This document shows, in pieces, positions 56,852 through 64,000 of a stretch of DNA of 64,000 nt. The stretch comes from Nodosilinea sp. PGN35 (GTDB taxonomy: Bacteria > Cyanobacteriota > Cyanobacteriia > Phormidesmidales > Phormidesmidaceae): positions 1 to 64,000 of the forward strand of contig NZ_JAQKQJ010000018.1 in NCBI RefSeq assembly GCF_029109325.1. Reading direction: 5' to 3'. Made by a program: the position numbers and the translations under genes. A model generated the notes under the pieces. That model did not search any database. It was not told the origin of the DNA and was given only the letters and a program-made list of their open reading frames with translations. Every line of letters begins with the position of its first letter. The first letter of the stretch is position 1.

Positions 56852-58405
56852 TTAATTCTGCACGGTGGGGGCGATCGGGGTGACGGCCACCTGGGCCCCA
56901 GGGCTTTGCAGCATGGGGGTCTGGGTAACGGCCTGGTTGGCGATGGTGAATAGGGGGTTCGACAAAATGCCCGCCAGCGACGTAGCGACTACGGCCAGAA
57001 TCAGGCTCACCTGCATGGGGCGTAGACCGGGCAGATCCCAGCGCAGGGCGGGGTAGGCTTTGACGGCGTCAGACATTTCCTGGGGTTCTTTGACCACCAT
57101 CATCTTGATGACGCGGATGTAGTAGTAGATCGAGATCACACTGGTGACCAGGCCCACCAGCACCAGGCCGTAGGCCCCGGCCTGCCAGCCCGCCCAGAAG
57201 ATGTAAATTTTGCCAAAGAATCCGGCCATGGGCGGAATGCCCCCCAACGACAGCAGGCAAATGCTGAGGCCCAGGGTGAGCAGCGGGTCTTTTTGGTACA
57301 GCCCGGCGTACTCGCTGATCTGGTCGGTGCCGGTGCGCAGGGAGAACAAAATCACGCAGGTAAAACCGCCCAGGTTCATAAACAGGTAAATGAACAGGTA
57401 GAAGAGCATGCTGGCGTAGCCCGCATCGGTGCCCACCACTAGGCCAATCATCAAAAACCCGGCCTGGCCAATGGAGGAGTAGGCCAGCAGACGCTTCATG
57501 CTGGTCTGGGCCAGAGCCACCACGTTGCCCAGCACCATACTGAGAATCGCCAGGGCGGTGAACACAAAGTGCCACTGCTCCGACACCAGGGGAAAAGCAG
57601 TCACCAGCAGACGAATGGCCAGGGCAAAACCAGCGGTCTTAGACCCCACCGACAGAAAGGCCACCACGGGCGTTGGGGAGCCCTCGTAGACGTCGGGGGT
57701 CCACTGGTGGAAGGGCACGGCGGCAATCTTAAAAGCGATGCCTGCAATCACAAACACCAGGGCGACCACCAGGCCAATGGGGGCTTCGGTGCCGTCGCCG
57801 ACAATGCTGGTGGCGATCGCCTCCAGCCGCGTCTGCCCACCGGAGAGGCCGTACAGCAGCGACGAGCCGTAGAGAAAAATCGCCGAACTGGCCGCCCCAA
57901 TCAGCAGGTACTTGAGCGCCGCCTCGTTGGAGCGGGGATCGCGCTTCATGTAGCCGGTTAGCAGGTAAGACGAAATACTCAGAGTCTCTAGGGCGACAAA
58001 AATCATCACCAACTCGCTGGCCCCCGAGAGAAACATGCCCCCCAGGGTGGCGGTGAGCAAAATTACCAGAAATTCGGCCAGCGACGTGCCCGACTGCTGC
58101 ACGTAGCGAATCGCCATGGGCACCGTCACCACCGCCGACAGGGCGATAATGCCGCGAAAGACAATACTCAGATCGTCGGCGTTGAAGGCCCCTAAAAAGC
58201 CAATGGGGTTGACCATCGACCACTGCAACACCAAGACAACGGTGGCCCCCAGGCCCCCGGCCATGGCGGCGTAGGGCGTCCAGGCGGCGGAGGAGCGACC
58301 CTGGATCAGATCGCCGACCAAAATCACCAAGATCGTGACTAGCAGAACGGCCTCTGGCCAGATAGTGCCAGCGTTGAGCTGTGCCCCGAGGTTGACGAGA
58401 TCCAT
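56852..58405 (-). CDS. ndhB: NAD(P)H-quinone oxidoreductase subunit 2
   Basis: NdhB is a proton-channel subunit of the thylakoid NDH-1 complex, which acts in respiration, cyclic electron flow and CO2 uptake. The 517 residues and about fourteen helices are standard. The signature FVALETLSISSYLLTGYMKRDPRSNEAALKYLLIGAASSAIFLYGSSLLYGLSGG holds the conserved Glu and Lys of the proton path. The N-terminus MDLVNLGAQLNAGTIWPE is typical. It is a single gene here, as in most cyanobacteria. It is divergent from topA across 480 bp. Confidence 0.97.
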   Translation of the reverse strand: MDLVNLGAQLNAGTIWPEAVLLVTILVILVGDLIQGRSSAAWTPYAAMAGGLGATVVLVLQWSMVNPIGFLGAFNADDLSIVFRGIIALSAVVTVPMAIRYVQQSGTSLAEFLVILLTATLGGMFLSGASELVMIFVALETLSISSYLLTGYMKRDPRSNEAALKYLLIGAASSAIFLYGSSLLYGLSGGQTRLEAIATSIVGDGTEAPIGLVVALVFVIAGIAFKIAAVPFHQWTPDVYEGSPTPVVAFLSVGSKTAGFALAIRLLVTAFPLVSEQWHFVFTALAILSMVLGNVVALAQTSMKRLLAYSSIGQAGFLMIGLVVGTDAGYASMLFYLFIYLFMNLGGFTCVILFSLRTGTDQISEYAGLYQKDPLLTLGLSICLLSLGGIPPMAGFFGKIYIFWAGWQAGAYGLVLVGLVTSVISIYYYIRVIKMMVVKEPQEMSDAVKAYPALRWDLPGLRPMQVSLILAVVATSLAGILSNPLFTIANQAVTQTPMLQSPGAQVAVTPIAPTVQN

Positions 58406-58885
58406 GGATTCTTTTTCCGCGAAATTATTTTTAACGGTACCAGGTCAACCGTGCGGTGACCAGAGGCTGGGGCCGAATCCTTCGCCTGGGTTGGCGATCG
58501 CATAATGCCCCAATTCTGCCCGGCCTGTAGCCGGGTTGACGACATGCCCTGGGCCGATGGTAGCGCGATCGCCGCCCGCCGACCAGCCAACTCCCGCTCT
58601 CTGCTGTCGAACGCAGGCTGGACGACGGCTAGGGGAATGATCTATTTATGGAGCTTACGGTTGCATCCCGCAACCACCAGCCCTACTCCAGACGGCCAAT
58701 GGTTAAGTTTTCATGGCTAAAGGCACCAGCAGTTCGGTAGGTGTGCAGTACAGTGTTGATCATCTGGCCCCCACACCTGCACCATTAAATTATATAGATG
58801 GGTGCTTAAAAACCCGCTATAAAGCTGTAGGTTACCGAGCCCGCCCACGATTGCTAACGATTACCACCGAAGCGCCAGCAGACCT
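58406..58885. other. Divergent spacer ndhB/topA
   Basis: The 480 bp contain HIP1 sites and an AT-rich segment (ATTAAATTATATAGATGGG, 58785-58803) that is a good -10-type region for topA transcription. No gene is called; small forward frames lack conserved features. Confidence 0.5.
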
Positions 58886-61687
58886 ATGTCAACCCTTGTC
58901 ATTGTCGAGTCACCCACCAAGGCTAAAACGATTCGCAACTACCTGCCGTCGGGGTATCGGGTTGAGGCGTCTATGGGACACGTGCGCGATCTGCCGCGAT
59001 CGGCCAGCGAGATTCCCGCCAGCGTCAAGGGGGAGAAGTGGGCTCAGCTCGGCGTCAACCCCGATGACGATTTCGCGCCGCTGTACATCGTGCCCAGCGA
59101 CAAAAAAAAGGTGGTCAAGACCCTCAAAGACGCCCTGAAGGAGGCCGACGAACTGCTGCTGGCCACTGACGAAGACCGCGAAGGCGAAAGCATTAGCTGG
59201 CACCTGCTCCAGGTGCTCAACCCCAAGGTGCCCACCCGGCGCATGGTGTTCCACGAGATCACCCAGGAGGCGATTCAGGCCTCCCTCGACAACTGCCGCG
59301 ACATCGACAGCCAGCTCGTCCACGCCCAGGAGACCCGCCGCATTCTAGACCGCCTGGTGGGCTATACCCTCTCGCCCCTGCTGTGGAAGAAAATTGCCGG
59401 AGGCCTGTCGGCGGGCCGGGTGCAGTCGGTGGCGGTGAAGGTGGTGGTCAAGCGCGAGCAAGAGCGCCGCGCCTTCCGCCGGGGCTCCTACTGGGATCTC
59501 AAGGCCAGCCTGCTGAAGGATAAAAATGCCTTTGAGGCCAAGCTCTACTCCCTGGGCGGCACCCGCCTGGCCAACGGCAGCGACTTTGATGAAGCCACCG
59601 GTCGCGTGGCCGAGGGCCGCGAGGTGGTGCTGCTCGATGAAACCCAGGCCCGTGAGCTGCAAACCCGTCTGCAAGCCGGAGTGTGGACGGTCAGCAATCT
59701 AGAAGAGCGCCCCAACAACCGCAAGCCCGCCCCGCCCTTTACCACCTCTACCCTCCAGCAGGAGGCCAACCGCAAGCTCAGGCTCTCGGCCCGCGACACC
59801 ATGCGGGTGGCTCAAAACCTCTACGAGCAGGGCTACATCACCTACATGCGAACCGACTCGGTGCACCTGTCGGAGCAGGCGATCGCCGCCGCCCGCGCCT
59901 GTGTCACCACCAAGTACGGCACCGACTACCTCAGCCCCAAACCCCGCCAGTACGCCACCAAATCCAAGGGTGCCCAGGAGGCCCACGAGGCCATTCGCCC
60001 CGCAGGCAGCACCTTCCGCACCCCCAAAGAAACGGGGCTAACCGGGCGCGAAGCCTCCCTCTACGACCTGATCTGGAAGCGCACCGTGGCCAGCCAGATG
60101 GCCGAGGCCCGCCAGACCAACATCACCGCCTCCATCGAGGTCGAAAACGCCCTCTTTCGCGCCACCGGCAAGCGCATCGACTTCCCCGGCTTCTTTCGGG
60201 CCTACGTCGAAGGCTCTGACGACCCCGATGCGGCGATCGAAGATCAGGAGGTGCTGCTGCCTGCCCTGGCTACGGGGGATGCCCTCAGCTGTAGCGATCT
60301 AGAGGCGATCGGTCACGAAACCCAGCCCCCCGCTCGCTACACCGAGGCCACCCTGGTCAAGACCCTGGAGAGCGAAGGCATTGGCCGCCCCAGCACCTAC
60401 GCTACCGTGATCAGCACGATCATCGATCGCGGCTACGTCAACCTGGTCAACAACAGTCTGGTGCCCACCTTCACTGCCTTCGCGGTGACGGCGCTGCTGG
60501 AGCAAAATTTCCCCGACCTGGTGGATGTGCACTTCACCGCCCGCATGGAGCAGACCCTCGACGACATCTCGACCGGCGAAGTCGATTGGCTGCCCTACCT
60601 GAAGGCGTTTTACTCCGGTGATCAGGGCCTCGAGACCATGGTGCAGGAACGGGAGACCCAAATCGACCCCACCGCCGCCCGCACCGTGCTGCTCGACGAT
60701 CTCGAAGCTAAAATTCGCATTGGCCGCTACGGCCCCTACGTCGAAATCGGTGACGGCGAGGAGTCGGTTAAGGCGTCGATCCCCGCCGATGTGCCCCCCG
60801 CCGACCTAGACGGTGAGCAGATCGAGCGGATCATCAAGCAAAAGGTCGAAGGCCCCGACAAAGTGGGCCTGCACCCCGACACCGGGGAGCCGATCTTTAT
60901 GCGGATTGGCCCCTACGGCCCCTACGTGCAGCTGGGCGAACCCACCGACGACAACCCCAACCCCAAACGGGCTTCCCTACCCAAGGGCACCCAGCCTGAG
61001 GCGGTCACCCTGGAGATGGCCGTGGGGCTGCTGCGGCTGCCCCGCACCCTCGGTGCTCACCCAGAAACCGGCAAGTCCATTAAGGCGGGTCAGGGTCGCT
61101 TTGGCCCCTACATCGTCCACGACCAGGGCAAAGAGGGCCGCGACTACCGCTCCCTCAAGGGCGATGACGACGTGCTGACCGTCACCCTGGAGCGCGCCCT
61201 GGAGCTGCTGGCCCAGCCCAAGGCGGGGCGGGGCCGCAAGAAAGTCGATCCGCTCAAAGACCTGGGGGCCCACCCCGACGACAATGAGCAGGTGGCGGTG
61301 TTCAACGGCCCCTACGGCCTCTACGTCAAGCACGGTAAGGTCAACGCCTCGGTGCCCGAAGGGGTCGAGGTCGACGCTGTGACGCTAGAGCAGGCTCTCA
61401 GCTGGATCAACGCCAAGGCATCGACTAAAAAAGGCAGGGGCGGCAAGACCAAGTCAACCACCTCGCGCACCACCAAGACGGCGGCGGCCAGCAAAGCCAG
61501 CGGAGCCAAGAAAACGACCAAAGCTTCTACCGCTAAGGCCTCGAGTGGTGCTAAGGCAGCTACCGGCTCGAAATCTACCGGCACAAAGAAGTCGGCCACC
61601 TCGAAAACGGCTAAGACCACGACTAAGCGATCGACGCCTAAGTCTGCGTCTAAAAAAGCCGACAATCCTCCCGAGACCGACGCCTAG
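58886..61687 (+). CDS. topA: DNA topoisomerase I
   Basis: TopA relaxes negatively supercoiled DNA. The 933-residue protein starts with TOPRIM (LVIVESPTKAKTIRNYL) with the acidic cluster LATDEDREGESISWHL; the active-site Tyr320 is in GYITYMRTDS. The C-terminus has no CxxC zinc fingers but four GRFGPYV-type repeats (GRYGPYVEIG, GPYGPYVQLG, GRFGPYIVH, GPYGLYVKHG, about 610-820), then a 110-residue Lys/Thr/Ala/Ser-rich tail (KKTTKASTAKASSGAKAAT) that probably binds DNA. This layout is standard for cyanobacteria. Confidence 0.97.
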   Translation: MSTLVIVESPTKAKTIRNYLPSGYRVEASMGHVRDLPRSASEIPASVKGEKWAQLGVNPDDDFAPLYIVPSDKKKVVKTLKDALKEADELLLATDEDREGESISWHLLQVLNPKVPTRRMVFHEITQEAIQASLDNCRDIDSQLVHAQETRRILDRLVGYTLSPLLWKKIAGGLSAGRVQSVAVKVVVKREQERRAFRRGSYWDLKASLLKDKNAFEAKLYSLGGTRLANGSDFDEATGRVAEGREVVLLDETQARELQTRLQAGVWTVSNLEERPNNRKPAPPFTTSTLQQEANRKLRLSARDTMRVAQNLYEQGYITYMRTDSVHLSEQAIAAARACVTTKYGTDYLSPKPRQYATKSKGAQEAHEAIRPAGSTFRTPKETGLTGREASLYDLIWKRTVASQMAEARQTNITASIEVENALFRATGKRIDFPGFFRAYVEGSDDPDAAIEDQEVLLPALATGDALSCSDLEAIGHETQPPARYTEATLVKTLESEGIGRPSTYATVISTIIDRGYVNLVNNSLVPTFTAFAVTALLEQNFPDLVDVHFTARMEQTLDDISTGEVDWLPYLKAFYSGDQGLETMVQERETQIDPTAARTVLLDDLEAKIRIGRYGPYVEIGDGEESVKASIPADVPPADLDGEQIERIIKQKVEGPDKVGLHPDTGEPIFMRIGPYGPYVQLGEPTDDNPNPKRASLPKGTQPEAVTLEMAVGLLRLPRTLGAHPETGKSIKAGQGRFGPYIVHDQGKEGRDYRSLKGDDDVLTVTLERALELLAQPKAGRGRKKVDPLKDLGAHPDDNEQVAVFNGPYGLYVKHGKVNASVPEGVEVDAVTLEQALSWINAKASTKKGRGGKTKSTTSRTTKTAAASKASGAKKTTKASTAKASSGAKAATGSKSTGTKKSATSKTAKTTTKRSTPKSASKKADNPPETDA

Positions 61688-61735
61688 GAGTGTGGGGAGA
61701 TGGCTGAGAGGGCAAATTGCTGAAGCAGAAGACGC

Positions 61736-61761
61736 CCGCTGCGATCGCTGGATCGCAGCGG
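61736..61761. terminator. Candidate terminator between topA and pseudo-receiver genes
   Basis: CCGCTGCGATC and GATCGCAGCGG form a perfect 11-bp stem over GCTG, 48 bp after topA. No U-tract follows. Confidence 0.4.
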
Positions 61762-61821
61762 CTGCGGGGTGGGTTTAGCTCACCCCAGGGAGCCCGCCTA
61801 GACCATCTAGTAAACGACCGT

Positions 61822-62619
61822 TTAGTAAACCACGCCCCGGTAGCGACGCACGGTGATGCCGTCGGCTAGATTGTCGTCGTCCGTCGAGGGCTTGGGCAAT
61901 GCGCTCGACTTAACGGCGGGGGGGGGCGGCGCAAAGGACTCTTTTGCCGCCTTGCGAGCCAGTCCATTGCTCAGGGCGCGCAGCCCAGAGGTGACCCAAT
62001 CGACATCGTTGAGCGGATCGGGAGCCAGATCGCCTGAGGGGCTGGTGGGCGAGTCTGGCGATGTCTTGGCGGCCAGCGAGAGACCAGCCCCTTTGCCTTT
62101 GAGGCGCTCTGGACGCTTGGCCGGAACTCCGGCGGCCTGAGTGGTGCCCAGCTGCCGACGAATGTTGAGCAGCACCGTGAGCAGCGCCTTTTCGTTGAGG
62201 AAGGGGTAGTCGAGACTGGTCAAAATGCGCTTGACATTGCTGGTGGCACCGCTCATCAAGGTGTCGCGGTCAAAGCCGCTGAGAAAATCGGTGGCACCCT
62301 GCTGCTTGGCCCAGCGCCGTTCGGTATCGGAAATGTGGAGCTGGCGACAGCGGGTTAGAAAAATCTGCATAGCCGGGAAGGTGGCGCGACACCAGCGGCA
62401 AAACTCGTAGGGGTTGAGTTCCGCTGCTTCAGCATCTAGCACAATCACATCGGGCAGCGTCAGCCCGGCGCTGGCAATCTGGCTAATGCAGTCGGCCAGA
62501 TCGCCCTTGGCGGGTTCTAGGATGACGGCCAGCTTTTGAGACTTTAGCAGTGCCTGCCACATCAGCCCCTGTAGACGGTTTGATTGAACAACAAAGGCTA
62601 GCTTCTGCGGTGCATCCAC
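61822..62619 (-). CDS. Pseudo-receiver protein with C-terminal YRGVVY motif
   Basis: The first 125 residues fold-match a receiver (LAFVVQSNRLQGLMWQALLKSQ ... LPDVIVLDAEAAELNPYEFCRWCRATFPAMQIFLTRC). Asp in VIVLDAEA could be the phosphoacceptor site, but the acidic pair at strand 1 is absent (VVQSNR), so phosphorylation is doubtful. A helical stretch to about 165, a disordered Pro/Ser linker, and a short C-terminal tail with YRGVVY, like the DUF4278 motif (YRGxxY), follow. Orphan. Function unknown. Confidence 0.7.
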   Translation of the reverse strand: MDAPQKLAFVVQSNRLQGLMWQALLKSQKLAVILEPAKGDLADCISQIASAGLTLPDVIVLDAEAAELNPYEFCRWCRATFPAMQIFLTRCRQLHISDTERRWAKQQGATDFLSGFDRDTLMSGATSNVKRILTSLDYPFLNEKALLTVLLNIRRQLGTTQAAGVPAKRPERLKGKGAGLSLAAKTSPDSPTSPSGDLAPDPLNDVDWVTSGLRALSNGLARKAAKESFAPPPPAVKSSALPKPSTDDDNLADGITVRRYRGVVY

Positions 62620-63047
62620 GGTGTGTAAAATCCCCTAAACGTGCGTCTACCATCAATCTTGAAGTCTGGGCCTTGAAGTCTGGGCCTTGAAGTCTGGGCC
62701 TTGAAGCCTTGGCGGTGTTCGTGGGGTGCTGGCCAGCACCCACCGCGTCAGGCTAGATAGAGCCGTGCCCCGGCATCCTTAAGCAGCGCTTAGCCGGGGC
62801 AAGCTGGCTGAATCGCAGTTTCAAAAGCAGTTTCCTAGGGCCCTAAAGGCAATACCCTGGCGATGCGCCAGACATGCTGACGAGAATTGCGACCCAAACG
62901 GAGCTCAGGTGGCGTGATCAGGAATATTTAGATAAATGTACGGGGGGAATGTCTCTCAAAAAAGATAAACGTGCTACATATCCGCAAGATTTGTGAGGAA
63001 TGGTGCCCCCTTGTTTGGCGGGGTTGCTGGGCTACCCCTCCCCGCCG
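62620..63047. other. Spacer with 14-bp tandem repeat
   Basis: The 428 bp hold the repeat at 62658-62708 and an AT-rich zone (62925-62995, TTTAGATAAATG, AAAAAAGATAAAC). No gene seen. Confidence 0.55.
62658..62708. repeat. 14-bp tandem repeat (CTTGAAGTCTGGGC)n
   Basis: Three exact copies of CTTGAAGTCTGGGC (62658-62671, 62672-62685, 62686-62699) and nine bases of a fourth unit lie 39 bp upstream of the pseudo-receiver start. Confidence 0.9.
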
Positions 63048-64000
63048 TCAGGCGTACCGCTGCTTGAGGGGCTGAGGTCGCTCTGTAGGGCTGGTGGCTA
63101 CCTCCAGGCTGGGAGCCGCGTCGGGTCGGTAGGTGCAAATAAAGGCCTCGAACTGCTCGACTAGGGCTGGATCTCGCCAGCCCTGCGCCACTTCCTGGCG
63201 GATGATGCAGAGCGACTCCGCCAGGGAGAAGGCGGGCTTGTAGGGGCGATCGTGGGTGAGCGCGTCAAAAATATCGATCAGCTGAAAGATCTGTGCCAGC
63301 CGTGGAATGGCTGGGCCTGCTAACCCGTCGGGGTAGCCACTGCCGTTCCAGCGTTCGTGGTGGTGGCGGATGATGGGCAGCACGCCCTGCATGGTGCGCA
63401 GCGGGCGGCAGATGGACTCGCCGATGGCCACATGCTGCTCCATGATGGCGCGCTCGGCTACGGTGAGGGGGCCAGTTTTGAGCAGTACGGCGTCGGGAAT
63501 GCCCACCTTGCCGATGTCGTGCAGGTAGCCCGCCCAGGCGAGATCGCGGATATGGATAGGGCTCAGCCCCAGGTACTCGCCAAAGGCCCGCCCCAGGCTG
63601 ACCAGGCGATCGCAGTGATCCCCCGTATTGGGGTCGCGGCTCTCGATGGTGCGAGCGATGGAGAACAACACCTTTTCGGCGTGGTCGAGATCTTCGTTGA
63701 GCCGCTTTTGGTGAATCAGCGACTTGACTCGGGCCGAGAGTTCGAGCTGGTCGAAGGGCTTGGTCAAAAAATCGTCGCCCCCGGCTTCGATGCCCCGCAG
63801 CCGGGCCTCGCGATCGCCCAGCGCCGTGATAAACACCACCGGTATCAGTCGGGTGTTGTCGTTGTCCTTGAGCTGGCGGCACACCTCAAAGCCGTCCAGA
63901 CCCGGCATCATCACATCCAGCAGGATCAAGTCGGGCTGGTGCTGAAAAATCCGGCTCAGGGCGCTCTGCCCACAGTGGGCCTGCTCTACCTGGTAGCCGT
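63048..64000 (-). CDS. Response regulator with HD-GYP domain (partial)
   Basis: The gene enters from beyond the right end; the window lacks the first strand of its receiver. The receiver carries LILLDVMMPGLDGFEVC (phosphoacceptor Asp) and DDFLTKPFDQLEL (Lys). The HD-GYP domain (about 145-300 of the visible part) has the metal-binding HDIGKVGIPD and HHHERWNGSGYPDGLAG, so it should hydrolyse cyclic di-GMP. The C-terminus ends QPLKQRYA. This RpfG-like protein may turn a two-component signal into lower c-di-GMP and affect motility or biofilm. Confidence 0.92.
   Translation of the reverse strand, partial: GYQVEQAHCGQSALSRIFQHQPDLILLDVMMPGLDGFEVCRQLKDNDNTRLIPVVFITALGDREARLRGIEAGGDDFLTKPFDQLELSARVKSLIHQKRLNEDLDHAEKVLFSIARTIESRDPNTGDHCDRLVSLGRAFGEYLGLSPIHIRDLAWAGYLHDIGKVGIPDAVLLKTGPLTVAERAIMEQHVAIGESICRPLRTMQGVLPIIRHHHERWNGSGYPDGLAGPAIPRLAQIFQLIDIFDALTHDRPYKPAFSLAESLCIIRQEVAQGWRDPALVEQFEAFICTYRPDAAPSLEVATSPTERPQPLKQRYA

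Overview
The window is chromosomal DNA of a cyanobacterium. Direct support comes from chlB (dark-operative protochlorophyllide reductase), a cyanobacterial-type ndhB, a cyanoexosortase, and very frequent GCGATCGC (HIP1) octamers. GC-rich coding sequence and long repeat-filled spacers suggest a filamentous, Leptolyngbya/Nodosilinea-like lineage. That placement is inference. I found no tRNA, rRNA, CRISPR array or prophage.

Layout. 1-9 kb: housekeeping and accessory genes (J-domain protein, RluA-like protein with an altered active site, GNAT, pentapeptide protein, double rhodanese, LuxR and MarR-GNAT regulators, a GHL10 hydrolase). 9-11.4 kb: a PAS histidine kinase divergent from a REC-AraC response regulator. 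11.7-18.6 kb: a cyanate locus with a substrate-binding protein, permease, ATPase, cyanase, a DUF1348 protein and a second, paralogous substrate-binding protein. Both binding proteins carry about 140 residues, including a conserved C-x2-C-G-x2-H site, in front of their Tat lipoprotein signal. 18.8-25.2 kb: HtpX protease, two more histidine kinases, a glycine-zipper protein and a Fur-family regulator. 25.2-36.8 kb: SDR, LpxB-related protein, MFS, ABC ATPase, GT39-like glycosyltransferase, SpoIID and NfeD-like proteins. 36.9-39.8 kb: cyanoexosortase, its partner and a DegT aminotransferase. 40.6-44.9 kb: CIRCE-groES-groEL and chlB. 44.9-48.4 kb: an accessory patch with a RAYT transposase among its REP hairpins, small hypotheticals, an antitoxin with a truncated toxin, and a HEAT fragment. 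48.5-64 kb: lipoprotein, GtrA-type glycosyltransferase, pyrD, a multi-GAF pseudokinase, ndhB, topA, a pseudo-receiver protein and an HD-GYP regulator cut by the window end.

The most unusual content is between genes. (1) A MITE-like element is present twice (3145-3281, 32005-32178). Its CTAG-ended terminal inverted repeats supply the TAG stop codon of the adjacent gene in both places. (2) A palindrome family built on GTTCAAACGTTTGAAC occurs; three copies also carry a conserved tail, TGTCCTAACCAG, 19 nt identical in two of them. (3) A RAYT/REP system occurs in which the transposase's own C-terminus is encoded by a REP hairpin. (4) Several unrelated families of 7-bp tandem repeats form hairpins. 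Sensor proteins are over-represented: three histidine kinases, one pseudokinase, two response regulators and one pseudo-receiver.
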